DNA of 40,597 bases from Clostridia bacterium (GCA_017473345.1 JAFULL010000016.1:1-40597), one strand, 5' to 3'. Shown: positions 31,835-39,995, counted from the first letter of the stretch. Made by a program: numbers and translations. Notes: generated by a model not told the origin, from the sequence alone.

Positions 31835-33280
31835 TCAGAGCGCGCCGTCCCTGCCAAGCACGCTCTTGACGGTCTGCAGCAAAATGCGCAGATCCAGCCC
31901 CATCGACCAGTTGTAAATGTATTGCGTATCCAGCTTGACCACTTCTTCAAAGTCGGTGATCTGGCTGCGGCCGCTCACCTGCCACATGCCGGTAATACCG
32001 GGCTTGGTGGCCAGCCTTGCGCGGTGATGCAGCTCGTACTTTTCCCATTCGTCCACTGTGGGCGGACGGGTACCTACCAGGCTCATATCCCCTTTGAGCA
32101 CATTCCAGAACTGCGGAAACTCATCCAGACTGGTCCGGCGGATAAAATCGCCAATACCGGTCTTTGTGCTTCCGTCGGGTAAAATCTCGTTGCCGATGAT
32201 GCGCGGATCAAAATCCAGCTTGAACATCATGCCGTCAGATATACGATTCTGGCTTTGCAAAGCCTGCTTGCGCTCCTCGGCGTCCAGATGCATGCTGCGG
32301 AATTTCACCATACGGAATCGCTTGCCGTTTTTGCCCACACGTTCCTGCGTAAAAAAGATAGGGCCGGGAGACTCTTTTTTGATTTTGGGGCCGATCCACA
32401 AAGCGACAACGCCTGTCAGCAGCAGCCCTGCAATGGAACCAAAAATATCCATCAGCCTCTTCAGCGTCGCCTGCATGGGCGTGGCGAAGTTCACGCTGCT
32501 GGTCAGCACCTGATAGGAACCAATTTTTTCCAGAAAACGATGGTGGCCGGCTTCGTTCTGCAGTTCCAGCACCTCATGGATCACCACACCCATTTCACGG
32601 CACTGGGAGAGCAGCTTTTCCGTTTCTGGGGTGGGCTGGTCAACGGCAAAGAGCACCTCGTCCACCCATTCGCGGCAAATGTAACCCGCCGCTTCAGAAA
32701 CGCTGCAAACAACCGGCACATCCAGCACGCTGCCATTCTCCACACCGGGGATGACAACGCCCGTAATACGGTACGCTTCATCAGTGCGTTCCTTCAGGCT
32801 GCCAATCATGCTTTCTGCGGTGGCCGCATCTGCAACCACCAGCATAGCCCGCTGATGAACCAGCCCGCCTTTGCGCCGCAGCCACTTCTTCCACAAAACC
32901 CTGACGGCAAAACCGAATACGATATGCAGTCCAAGGGTCAAATACAGCACAATACGGGAGTATTCCACACTGGTCTGCAGAGAGAACATATAGATAACCA
33001 AAATGCCAAATACCAGCGCCGAATGCTTCACCGTCTGCGCCAGTTCAATATACCAGCCGCGCCTGAGTACCTGCTTCATAGAGTCAAACAGAATAGCGGC
33101 GCACAGGTCTGCCACCGTCATCACCACGACAAGCCCGCGATAGGCACTGACAGTGTATGGCGAAACACCCATGCCATGACGAATAACGTAGGCCATCCAA
33201 AAGGCCAGATGCAGGCACAGCACATCCAGTAGCATAAAATCCAGGTGCTTTGCCCAGCCCTGCTGTGCTCTTTTGTACAT
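31835..33280 (-). CDS. Polyprenyl glycosylphosphotransferase (initiating sugar transferase)
   Basis: 481 residues from ATG 33280 (AAGGAGG 8 bases upstream). Four N-terminal membrane segments (about 15-125), a CoA-binding-like middle domain (about 140-260), a further membrane/re-entrant helix (about 285-305), and a C-terminal catalytic domain with SPGPIFFTQERVGKNGKRF, MVKFRSMH, GDMSLVGTRPP and KPGITGMWQVSGRS. This is the large (WbaP/CpsE-type) form. It moves a sugar 1-phosphate from a nucleotide sugar to undecaprenyl phosphate, starting the repeat unit. It is the first gene of the 14-gene operon. Confidence 0.95.
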   Translation of the reverse strand: MYKRAQQGWAKHLDFMLLDVLCLHLAFWMAYVIRHGMGVSPYTVSAYRGLVVVMTVADLCAAILFDSMKQVLRRGWYIELAQTVKHSALVFGILVIYMFSLQTSVEYSRIVLYLTLGLHIVFGFAVRVLWKKWLRRKGGLVHQRAMLVVADAATAESMIGSLKERTDEAYRITGVVIPGVENGSVLDVPVVCSVSEAAGYICREWVDEVLFAVDQPTPETEKLLSQCREMGVVIHEVLELQNEAGHHRFLEKIGSYQVLTSSVNFATPMQATLKRLMDIFGSIAGLLLTGVVALWIGPKIKKESPGPIFFTQERVGKNGKRFRMVKFRSMHLDAEERKQALQSQNRISDGMMFKLDFDPRIIGNEILPDGSTKTGIGDFIRRTSLDEFPQFWNVLKGDMSLVGTRPPTVDEWEKYELHHRARLATKPGITGMWQVSGRSQITDFEEVVKLDTQYIYNWSMGLDLRILLQTVKSVLGRDGAL

Positions 33281-33344
33281 TGCCCACACCTCCTTTTCAA
33301 ATCAAGCAACAGGGGGACTACTCCATAATGATACAGTCTAATAA

Positions 33345-33373
33345 ATTTTACCATGATTATCACTTCAATTCAA
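33345..33373 (-). promoter_or_regulatory. Promoter of the glycan operon
   Basis: Minus-strand TTGAAT (33368-33373), 17-base spacer, TAAAAT (33345-33350). The predicted leader is about 60 bases; I see no attenuator or riboswitch in it. Confidence 0.68.
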
Positions 33374-33387
33374 GCTATGTTTTCCTG

Positions 33388-33416
33388 TTGCCACTCTCTT
33401 CCATTTATGCTATGAT
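33388..33416 (+). promoter_or_regulatory. Promoter of the secreted beta-helix-like protein gene
   Basis: TTGCCA (33388-33393), 17-base spacer, TATGAT (33411-33416), divergent from the glycan operon promoter 15 bases away. Confidence 0.7.
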
Positions 33417-33462
33417 TAAGCCAGCATCATACTGAAAAACGAATGAAAGCGAGTGAATCACC

Positions 33463-34047
33463 ATGAAAAAATTCTTCGCAATTTTCCTTTTTATCACAAT
33501 GCTGCTTGGCTGCACCTGCGCCTTTGCTCAGGAAGTCCGTACTGTGTCCGATCAGTATGCCTTCGAGCTGGCCGAGGGTGATCAGCTGTATTTCGAAAAC
33601 CTCATCTTCGACGGCGATGTCACCGTCAGCGGCGACAATGCCAAAATCATCTTTGCCAACTGCTTCTTTATCGGCGACGTAATCCTGACGGCTGACGAAG
33701 CCACACAGGTAATGCTGCTTGGCTGCGGCATGACCGGACGCTGCATGCAGCAAAACGCCGTTACCGAAGCCACGCTGGACTGGGCATTCCCCAAATTCCT
33801 TGTTGACAGCCCTGTTGAGGTGGTAAGTGACAACTGCATAGGCTCCGTCATTGCACTGGGCGACTTTGAAGTGCTTTTCAACGGAAAAACCTATTCCATG
33901 GCGGATTCACAGCTGTATATCGACACCACCAATTCCGAGGTCAGCATCGTGCCTTACGAAGGCCAGCCTGCCTCTTATTACTGCATCGTGCAGTGGTGGG
34001 AAAACGGAGAACTGACCACGACGATTCTCAGCGAACTGGAAGCATAA
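33463..34047 (+). CDS. Secreted or lipid-anchored beta-helix-like protein, function unknown
   Basis: 194 residues. The signal sequence offers two readings: a lipobox MLLGC (Cys17) or type I cleavage after CAFA. The mature part has strand periodicity typical of a small parallel beta-helix: IFDGDVTVSGDNAKIIF, NCFFIGDVILTADEATQVML, GCGMTGRCM. The C-terminal half is beta-rich. I recognise no named family. It is divergent from the glycan operon and could be a surface partner of the glycan (inference only). GAGTGA is a weak ribosome site. Its stop codon starts a perfect terminator stem. Confidence 0.75.
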   Translation: MKKFFAIFLFITMLLGCTCAFAQEVRTVSDQYAFELAEGDQLYFENLIFDGDVTVSGDNAKIIFANCFFIGDVILTADEATQVMLLGCGMTGRCMQQNAVTEATLDWAFPKFLVDSPVEVVSDNCIGSVIALGDFEVLFNGKTYSMADSQLYIDTTNSEVSIVPYEGQPASYYCIVQWWENGELTTTILSELEA

Positions 34048-34081
34048 GAAAAAGGCCTGCGAAAAGCAGGCCTTTTTCTTA
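34045..34081. terminator. Bidirectional terminator carrying both stop codons
   Basis: Perfect 16-base stem (34045-34060 with 34066-34081), GAAAA loop. The base is the TAA of the beta-helix-like protein gene on one side and the complement of the MATE gene TAA on the other. Confidence 0.93.
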
Positions 34082-35416
34082 TGCTTTTTTCCGTTTCCAC
34101 CGGTCATATCTCAGCAGGCAGAACACTGCGCTTACCAGCCACGTGAGTCCCGTGACCCACCAGATGCTTTCCACGCCCATCGCGGGAATCAGCATCAGCA
34201 GCGGCGGCATCGTCACGCGGCAGACAACTTCCACACCGCCATTGATGAGCGAAAACAGCGCATCGCCCACGCCGTTGAGTACTCCGCGCGTCATGTAGAT
34301 GAGCGCAAGCGACGCATAGAACCAGCTGGTCAGTTTGAGGCCCTCGCTTCCCAGGCGGATGACCTCGGGGTCGCTTACGAACATTGAAACGATCGCATCG
34401 CCAAACAACTGCATCACAGCAAAAATCAGCAGCGTGAACGCACCGGAAAGCGCAAAGCTGTGCTTCAGGCCCAGCCTGACGCGGTCCATACGGCCTGCTC
34501 CGTAGTTCTGGCCGGCATAGGTGGCCAACGCCGCATTCAGCGATCCGTAAGGCTGATGCACCAGCTGCTCAATGCGTGAAATGGCGGTGTACGCCGCAAC
34601 GGCAGCCGTACCAAATCCATTGACAAACGACTGCAGCGACGTGGTGGACACAGCGATCAGCGACCACTGCATCGCAATGGGCAGGCCCAGCTTGACAGAT
34701 TTGCAAATGATGGTCCTGTCAGGCTTGAAGTCCTGACGACGCAGCATGAAATAGGGGTTGGTGCGCAGCACATGCACCAGTCCTCCCACGCCCGCCACCA
34801 TCTGCGCAATGATGGTGGCCAGCGCCGCGCCGAAAACCGCCATGCCGAACACGCACACAAACAGCAGGTCCAGCGCGATGTTCAAGAAGCAGGCGAAGAT
34901 CAGAAAATACAGCGGTGTTCTGGAATCGCCCAGCGCACGCAGCATGGACGCCGTATAGTTGTACACGCCCACCAGCGGCACACCGATGCAGCTCATGCGC
35001 ATGTACAGCACTGCATCGGGCAGAATGTCCTCCGGGGTACCCATCAGCCGCAGCGCCATGGGCGACGCTGCATAAGCCACAGCGCCCATCACCACCGCTG
35101 ACACCATCATGACATAGGCCGAGTTGGCAACGGCCCGCTTGGTACGCACCGGATCGCCTGCGCCGAAAAGCTGTGAGGTCACAATGCCGCAGCCGGAGCT
35201 GATGCCATTGCAGATGGAAAAAAACAAAAATGTGACCGACGACGTGGCGCCGATGGCTGCCAGCGCCGACGCGCCTACAAACTGCCCAACAACCACCGAG
35301 TCCGCCAGATTGTAGGCCTGCTGGAACAGGTTGCCAATGAGCATCGGCAGGGCAAACATCGCAAGCAGCGCAGTGGGGTTGCCCTGCGTCATGCTGCGCA
35401 CTTTAGCGCTCTTCAT
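34079..35416 (-). CDS. MATE-family efflux transporter
   Basis: 445 residues with 12 hydrophobic segments in two halves. The first half has PMLIGNLFQQAYNLADSVVVGQFVG and GISSGCGIVTSQLFGAGD; the second has RIEQLVHQPYGSLNAALATYAGQNYGAG. Both are MATE signatures. These carriers export cationic drugs or metabolites using Na+ or H+. Substrate unknown. GGGAGG precedes ATG 35416. Monocistronic. Confidence 0.93.
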   Translation of the reverse strand: MKSAKVRSMTQGNPTALLAMFALPMLIGNLFQQAYNLADSVVVGQFVGASALAAIGATSSVTFLFFSICNGISSGCGIVTSQLFGAGDPVRTKRAVANSAYVMMVSAVVMGAVAYAASPMALRLMGTPEDILPDAVLYMRMSCIGVPLVGVYNYTASMLRALGDSRTPLYFLIFACFLNIALDLLFVCVFGMAVFGAALATIIAQMVAGVGGLVHVLRTNPYFMLRRQDFKPDRTIICKSVKLGLPIAMQWSLIAVSTTSLQSFVNGFGTAAVAAYTAISRIEQLVHQPYGSLNAALATYAGQNYGAGRMDRVRLGLKHSFALSGAFTLLIFAVMQLFGDAIVSMFVSDPEVIRLGSEGLKLTSWFYASLALIYMTRGVLNGVGDALFSLINGGVEVVCRVTMPPLLMLIPAMGVESIWWVTGLTWLVSAVFCLLRYDRWKRKKA

Positions 35417-35454
35417 ACTTCCTCCCGCATGGCGAAAGTTGGGTTTCCATCCGT

Positions 35455-35482
35455 ATTATACTCTCCCGAAAAGCAAATGCAA
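35455..35482 (-). promoter_or_regulatory. Promoter of the MATE gene
   Basis: Minus-strand TTGCAT (35477-35482), 16-base spacer, TATAAT (35455-35460). Confidence 0.7.
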
Positions 35483-35521
35483 TAACCTTTCGTAACATCC
35501 CGAAAAAGAAACGTCATTTAA

Positions 35522-35550
35522 AAAACAGCCTGCAGAATGCAGACTGTTTT
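35522..35550 (-). terminator. Terminator of the argH/ABC transporter operon
   Basis: Stem AAAACAG/CTGTTTT extended by CTGCA/TGCAG across one mismatch, 3-base loop, T-rich on the minus strand. Confidence 0.8.
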
Positions 35551-35557
35551 GATTTGC

Positions 35558-36280
35558 TTACAGCACCTTTTCCAGGAACTCCTTCGCACGGTCGCTCTTG
35601 GGCGTGGAGAAGAACACCTCGGGAGAGGCATCCTCCACCAGACGGCCTTCGTCCAGGAAGCAGATGCGGTTGGCCACTTCACGGGCAAAGCCCATTTCGT
35701 GGGTGACCAGCGCCATGGTGATGCCGGTGCCGGCCAGGTCCTTGATGACGTTGAGCACCTCCTTGACCATCTCGGGGTCAAGAGCGCTGGTGGGTTCGTC
35801 AAACAGGATGACCGTCGGATCCATGGCCAGCGTGCGGGCGATGGCCACGCGCTGCTTCTGGCCGCCGGACAGGGTGGCGGGATAGCTCTGTTCCTTGTCG
35901 CTCAGGCCCACGCGCTGCAGCAGCGCACGGCACTTTTCGTCCGCTTCCTTCTGAGGCATGCCCTTGACGGTGGTCAGCGCATAGGTCATATTGCGCAGCA
36001 CCGTCATGTGCGGGAACAGGTTAAAATGCTGGAACACCATGCCCACCTTCTGGCGGATTTTCATGATGTCGGTCTTGGAATCGGTTACGTCCTCGCCGTC
36101 CACAAAGATATGACCGGCAGTGGGCTTTTCCAGCAGGTTGATGCAGCGCAGCAGCGTGCTCTTGCCGCTGCCGGACGGGCCGATAATGGCCACGACCTCG
36201 CCGTCGTCAATCTTCAGCGACACGTCGCGCAGCACTTCCAGCTTGCCGAAACTCTTATGCAGATGCTCAATGCTGATCAC
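35558..36280 (-). CDS. Polar amino acid ABC transporter, ATP-binding protein
   Basis: 240 residues. Walker [10 protein letters not shown] (34-42), Q-loop [13 protein letters not shown], signature LSGGQKQR, Walker [15 protein letters not shown]-loop THEM. The pattern is that of the GlnQ/ArtM/HisP group. The start is GTG 36280, which overlaps the permease gene by 14 bases, so translation is probably coupled. It powers import by the permease and binding protein encoded upstream. Last gene of the argH operon. Confidence 0.94.
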   Translation of the reverse strand: MISIEHLHKSFGKLEVLRDVSLKIDDGEVVAIIGPSGSGKSTLLRCINLLEKPTAGHIFVDGEDVTDSKTDIMKIRQKVGMVFQHFNLFPHMTVLRNMTYALTTVKGMPQKEADEKCRALLQRVGLSDKEQSYPATLSGGQKQRVAIARTLAMDPTVILFDEPTSALDPEMVKEVLNVIKDLAGTGITMALVTHEMGFAREVANRICFLDEGRLVEDASPEVFFSTPKSDRAKEFLEKVL

Positions 36281-36932
36281 TCTTGTTCACCCATCTTTCC
36301 AGTTGCTTGCCAAACAGCGAGATCGCCATGACCAGCACATAATAGAAGGCCGCAGCCGTGATGTAGGGCTCGAAAGCACGGTAGGTGTCGCTCACCACCA
36401 TCTGCGCGGCGCGCAGCACGTCCACCAGACCCACGGTGGAGATCAGGGTGGTGTTCTTCATCAGGCCGATGAATTCGTTGACAAGGCTGGGCATAACGCT
36501 CTTGATGGCCTGCGGGAAAATAATGTCCTTCATCATCTTGCCGTAGGGCACGCCAAGCGACATGGCCGCCTCGCGCTGGCCGCGGTCCACCGCCATGATG
36601 CCGCCGCGCAGGCTTTCGGAAATGTAGGCGGCGGAGTTGAAGGCAAAGGTGATACAGCCTGCCTGGAATGAATTAAGGGTGATGCCGGCGATCTGCGGCA
36701 GGCCGAAGTACACGACGAAGACCTGCACCAGCAGCGGAACGCCGCGGAAGACCGAGGTGTAGAACGTACCGAACGCACGGATGGGCTTGTACTTGGACAG
36801 CTTGATCAGAGACAGCGGGATTGCGATCAGCAGACCCAGCACCAGCGAGGCGGCTGTCAGCTTCAGCGTCATGCCCAGCGAACGGAAGAAATATGGCATG
36901 TATTTTGCCATCATGCCGAAATTAAGCTGCAT
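36267..36932 (-). CDS. Polar amino acid ABC transporter, permease
   Basis: 221 residues from ATG 36932 (AAGGAG 7 bases upstream; a longer frame lacks a ribosome site). HisM-type permease with about five membrane segments. [18 protein letters not shown] near the middle and [22 protein letters not shown] (EAA loop contacting the ATPase) are diagnostic. It lies 90 bases after the binding-protein gene, with a hairpin between that should lower its expression relative to the binding protein. Confidence 0.93.
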   Translation of the reverse strand: MQLNFGMMAKYMPYFFRSLGMTLKLTAASLVLGLLIAIPLSLIKLSKYKPIRAFGTFYTSVFRGVPLLVQVFVVYFGLPQIAGITLNSFQAGCITFAFNSAAYISESLRGGIMAVDRGQREAAMSLGVPYGKMMKDIIFPQAIKSVMPSLVNEFIGLMKNTTLISTVGLVDVLRAAQMVVSDTYRAFEPYITAAAFYYVLVMAISLFGKQLERWVNKSDQH

Positions 36933-36977
36933 GGCGAAACTCCTTCGTCTGTGTGTAATCGTTTGAAAAACCCAAAA

Positions 36978-37008
36978 CCAGACCGCCGCCAATGTGGCAG
37001 CGGTCTGG
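36978..37008 (-). terminator. Intercistronic hairpin between binding protein and permease genes (partial terminator)
   Basis: A 9-base perfect outer stem CCAGACCGC/GCGGTCTGG plus an inner GCC/GGC pair, followed on the minus strand by a broken T-rich stretch (TTTTGGGTTTTTC). It probably stops part of transcription and protects the binding-protein message. Confidence 0.75.
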
Positions 37009-37022
37009 CCTGAAAAGCTAAA

Positions 37023-37811
37023 TTACTTCACGAAGTCTTCGCCAAGCCAGTTGGTCAGGATGGCATCGATGGTGCCGTCAGCCTTCAGCTCTTCGATGGC
37101 CGCGTCAAACAGGGCCACGTTCTCGCTGCCCTTGGGGAAAGCGATGTTGTAGGTGGAGCGGGAGGTCAGCTTCAGCTTGCTGGTGTCGATGATGAAGTAG
37201 GTCAGGCCGGGGTTGCTTTCGCAAACGTTCTTGCAGGCGGTAGCGCCGGTGATGGCAGCGTCAACGCGGCCAACCAGCAGTTCCTGGGTAACGGCAGCCT
37301 GGCCGTCGTAGGTCTTCAGCTCAGCGCCTTCGATCTGCTTGACCATGTTTTCGTAGTTGGTGCCGGCGGAGCAGGCAACGGCCTTGCCGTTGAGCTGTTC
37401 GAGGCTGGTGATCTCGGACTCGGCGGGAACCAGGCAGCCGACCTTAACGGTGGCGTAGCCGGTGGAGAAGTCAACGCTCTTGGCGCGTTCTTCGGTCCAG
37501 CTCATGCCGGAGATGACCAGGTCGGCCTGGCTGGCCTGGAGGCTGCCGATGAGGGAAGCGAAGGGCATGTTGTTGATGGTGTAGGTGAAGCCCAGACGGT
37601 CGGCCAGTTCAGCCAGAATGTCAACGTCCAGACCAACGTAGGTTTCCTTGCCATTCTCGTCGATGGCGATGGTCTCGAAGTACTTGTAGTTGGCGCTCAT
37701 GGCGACGTTGAGGTGCTGGCCGGCCAGGGGCTTTTCAGCAGTCTCAGCCATAGCGGCGGTGCAGCCCAGGATCATGACCAGAGCCAGCAGGAGAGCAGCG
37801 ATCTTCTTCAT
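37023..37811 (-). CDS. Amino acid ABC transporter, substrate-binding protein
   Basis: 262 residues. The signal sequence has a possible lipobox ILGC (Cys17) or a type I site after AMA. The SBP_bac_3 fold is shown by GLDVDILAELADRLGF, MPFASLIGSLQASQADLVISGMSWTEERAKSVDFS and GKAVACSAGTNYE. It should capture a polar amino acid and deliver it to the permease. Its place between argH and the permease makes arginine, citrulline, ornithine or an arginine precursor likely (inference). GAGGT precedes ATG 37811. Confidence 0.92.
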   Translation of the reverse strand: MKKIAALLLALVMILGCTAAMAETAEKPLAGQHLNVAMSANYKYFETIAIDENGKETYVGLDVDILAELADRLGFTYTINNMPFASLIGSLQASQADLVISGMSWTEERAKSVDFSTGYATVKVGCLVPAESEITSLEQLNGKAVACSAGTNYENMVKQIEGAELKTYDGQAAVTQELLVGRVDAAITGATACKNVCESNPGLTYFIIDTSKLKLTSRSTYNIAFPKGSENVALFDAAIEELKADGTIDAILTNWLGEDFVK

Positions 37812-37844
37812 AACAGTTACCTCATTTCTTATTTTGAATGCTGA

Positions 37845-39191
37845 TTACAGCATTTCTTTCTTGATGCCCTTGCGAAGGATGTTGTCGTAGTCGATGTAAT
37901 CGTAGATGTCGTCGGTGAAAGCGTCGGAAAAGGTTTTCAGCTCCTCCAGCGCCAGATCCTCGATAGCCTTTTCGCGGTCTTCGCAGTAGATGACGATCTG
38001 GCCCACGATGCTGTGGCTGTCGCGGAAGGGCACGCCCTTCTTGACCAGATAATCGGCCACCTCAGTGGCGTTGAGGAAGCCCTTGCGCACCGCCTGACGC
38101 ATCACCTCGGGCTTTGCCTTCAGGGTGGCGATCATGCGTTCCATCATCTGAAGCGAACCCTTCACGATGCGCAGCGCGTCGACGAAGGCGGTCTTGTCGA
38201 CCTGCAGGTCCTTGTTGTAGGCAAGCGGCAGACCCTTGAGCGCGCACAGCATGGTGAACAGGTCGCCGTATACCTGACCGGTGCGGCCGCGCACCAGTTC
38301 AGCGCCGTCGGCGTTCTTCTTCTGCGGCATGATGCTGGAGCCGGTGGTGTAGCGGTCGTCCAGCACTACAAAGCCAAACTCGCTGCTGGTCCACAGGATG
38401 AGCTCCTCAGCTAGGCGGGACAGGTGCATCATCAGGATGCTGAAGTGCGACATCGTCTCCACCACGAAGTCGCGGTCGGCCACGCCATCGATGAAGTTGC
38501 GGCAGGGGCCGCCCTTAAAGCCCAGCAGTTCGGCGGTGTACGCACGGTCAATGTCGTGCGTGGTACCGGCCAGCGCGCCGCAGCCAAGGGGCGATTCGTC
38601 CATGATGTCGATGGCGCTGAGCAGGCGCTTGCGGTCGCGGCCCATCATTTCATAATAAGCCATCAGGTAGTACTTGAAGGTAACTACCTGCGCGCGCTGC
38701 AGATGCGTGTAGCCCGGCATGATCCACGGGTTTTCGTCGGCCACATGCGCAAGCGTGTCCTGAAACACCTCGATCAGCTCAGCCACTTCAGCTGCCTGCT
38801 GCTTGACGTAGAGCTTCATATCCACATTGCACTGGTCGTTGCGGCTGCGTGCGGTGTGCAGCTTTTTGCCCAGCTCGCCCACGCGGCGGATGAGGTTGAG
38901 CTCCACAAAGGTGTGAATGTCCTCGTAGTCGCGGGTGAATACCAATTCGCCGCTGCGGTAATCGCTCAGAATGCTTTCCAGGCCTTCGGTGAGCGCCTTG
39001 CCTTCATCTTCCGTCAGCAGGCCCACCTTCACCTGCATGGCCACATGGGCGATGCTGCCCTGAATATCCGGCTCGATCATCCACGTGAGGCCGTCCTTGG
39101 GAATGGTCAAACCGTTGAAACGATGCATCAGTCCGTCCTCGTCCTCGCGGAACCTGCCGCCCCACAGACGGTTTTCATAAGCCTTGGCCAT
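37845..39191 (-). CDS. argH: Argininosuccinate lyase
   Basis: 448 residues from ATG 39191; the family N-terminus ENRLWGGRF follows. Fumarase/aspartase-superfamily signatures: HTARSRNDQ, MPGYTHLQRAQ, SPLGCGALAGTT and GSSIMPQKKNAD, whose mobile loop carries the catalytic Ser. The enzyme cleaves argininosuccinate to arginine and fumarate, the last step of arginine synthesis. No argG is adjacent; instead the gene leads an operon with an amino acid importer starting 33 bases downstream. The promoter has ARG-box-like AT-rich palindromic sequence. Confidence 0.95.
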   Translation of the reverse strand: MAKAYENRLWGGRFREDEDGLMHRFNGLTIPKDGLTWMIEPDIQGSIAHVAMQVKVGLLTEDEGKALTEGLESILSDYRSGELVFTRDYEDIHTFVELNLIRRVGELGKKLHTARSRNDQCNVDMKLYVKQQAAEVAELIEVFQDTLAHVADENPWIMPGYTHLQRAQVVTFKYYLMAYYEMMGRDRKRLLSAIDIMDESPLGCGALAGTTHDIDRAYTAELLGFKGGPCRNFIDGVADRDFVVETMSHFSILMMHLSRLAEELILWTSSEFGFVVLDDRYTTGSSIMPQKKNADGAELVRGRTGQVYGDLFTMLCALKGLPLAYNKDLQVDKTAFVDALRIVKGSLQMMERMIATLKAKPEVMRQAVRKGFLNATEVADYLVKKGVPFRDSHSIVGQIVIYCEDREKAIEDLALEELKTFSDAFTDDIYDYIDYDNILRKGIKKEML

Positions 39192-39233
39192 GTATGGTGC
39201 ATCCTCGCTTTCAAAAAAATGATACAACTGTCG

Positions 39234-39262
39234 TTTATACACTATTTTTCATTTATATGCAA
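39234..39262 (-). promoter_or_regulatory. Promoter of the argH operon, with weak ARG-box-like sequence
   Basis: Minus-strand TTGCAT (39257-39262), 17-base spacer, TATAAA (39234-39239). The -35 region TGCAT-ATAA-ATGA is a loose palindrome like ARG-box halves bound by ArgR/AhrC. The match is partial, so the operator call is tentative. Confidence 0.6.
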
Positions 39263-39335
39263 GCGAAAACAGAATTTTCTTTGTATTTCGGTTGTTTTCA
39301 TTCAGCTTTTATGCAACTTGTCATACACAAAGCAA

Positions 39336-39361
39336 AACAGCCTGCAAAAACACAGGCTGTT
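39336..39361 (-). terminator. Terminator of the TetR gene, including its stop codon
   Basis: 9-base perfect stem AACAGCCTG/CAGGCTGTT, 8-base loop, followed on the minus strand by TTTTGCTTTG. The TetR stop (39360-39362) is in the stem. Confidence 0.85.
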
Positions 39362-39911
39362 ACAGGATATCCTTCAAAGATTCTTTGGCCAATTGCAGAT
39401 CGTGCGGATCCTGCTTGATCCACGAGGAGATGAGCGAACCGTGGATCAGCGCAAACACCGCCTGCGCCTTGCGCTCGCTTTCCTGCTCCGGCACGCCGAA
39501 GCGCTGCAGCTGCTGAGCATAAAAGCACTGCCAGTCGCAGTAGATGCGCCTGCAGGTCGCGTTGACGCGCTCGTCCAGATAAACCGATTCGATCGCGATC
39601 ATGGAAAGCAGCATCGACGACATGTGCCGCTTTTCCAGCACGCCTCCGGTCAGCCGCTCCGCCATGCGGGAGAAGGCCGAAACAGCTGAAGCTTCTTCCT
39701 CCATCCACCGGGCGATGCTTCCGCGCATACGCTGATAGCTGTATTCCAGCACCTCCTGAATAAGCTGGATCTTGCCGTCAGGAAAATAATAATAGAAGCT
39801 GCCCTTTGGAATGCCGCAGCGGGCGAGCAGTTCGCTCAGGCCCAGACCATAGTACCCTTTCTCTGCAAAAAGCTTTTCCGCTTCCCAGAGGATCAATTCC
39901 TTCTTATCCAT
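39360..39911 (-). CDS. TetR-family transcriptional repressor
   Basis: 183 residues. The N-terminal helix-turn-helix (about 7-50) reads LFAEKGYYGLGLSELL and CGIPKGSFYYYFPDGK, typical of TetR/AcrR. The ligand domain (about 60-180) is helical, like the YxaF/LmrA group. There is no Shine-Dalgarno before ATG 39911: only AACCCC separates it from the -10 TATAAT, so the mRNA should start at or next to the A of ATG (leaderless). It lies after a flavoprotein gene on the same strand but with its own promoter. Target genes unknown. Confidence 0.9.
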   Translation of the reverse strand: MDKKELILWEAEKLFAEKGYYGLGLSELLARCGIPKGSFYYYFPDGKIQLIQEVLEYSYQRMRGSIARWMEEEASAVSAFSRMAERLTGGVLEKRHMSSMLLSMIAIESVYLDERVNATCRRIYCDWQCFYAQQLQRFGVPEQESERKAQAVFALIHGSLISSWIKQDPHDLQLAKESLKDIL

Positions 39912-39917
39912 GGGGTT

Positions 39918-39946
39918 ATTATATCGGCGATGGTGTTTTTTGTCAA
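39918..39946 (-). promoter_or_regulatory. Perfect-consensus promoter of the TetR gene
   Basis: Minus-strand TTGACA (39941-39946), 17-base spacer, TATAAT (39918-39923), both exact consensus. Counting 7 bases past the -10 puts +1 on the start codon. Confidence 0.85.
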
Positions 39947-39954
39947 ATTGAAAA

Positions 39955-39979
39955 GCCGGAGCGCTGTACGCGCCCCGGC
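39955..39979 (-). terminator. Terminator of the flavoprotein gene
   Basis: 10-base GC-rich stem (39955-39964 with 39970-39979, one G-U-type position), 5-base loop, followed on the minus strand by TTTTCAATTTG. The T tract ends near the TetR -35. Confidence 0.82.
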
Positions 39980-39995
39980 CGGAAAGGATCCAAGA

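Noticed and set aside
33281-33344. Attenuator or JUMPstart-like element in the glycan operon leader
   Set aside because: The predicted leader is short, with no strong hairpin and no ops-like sequence.
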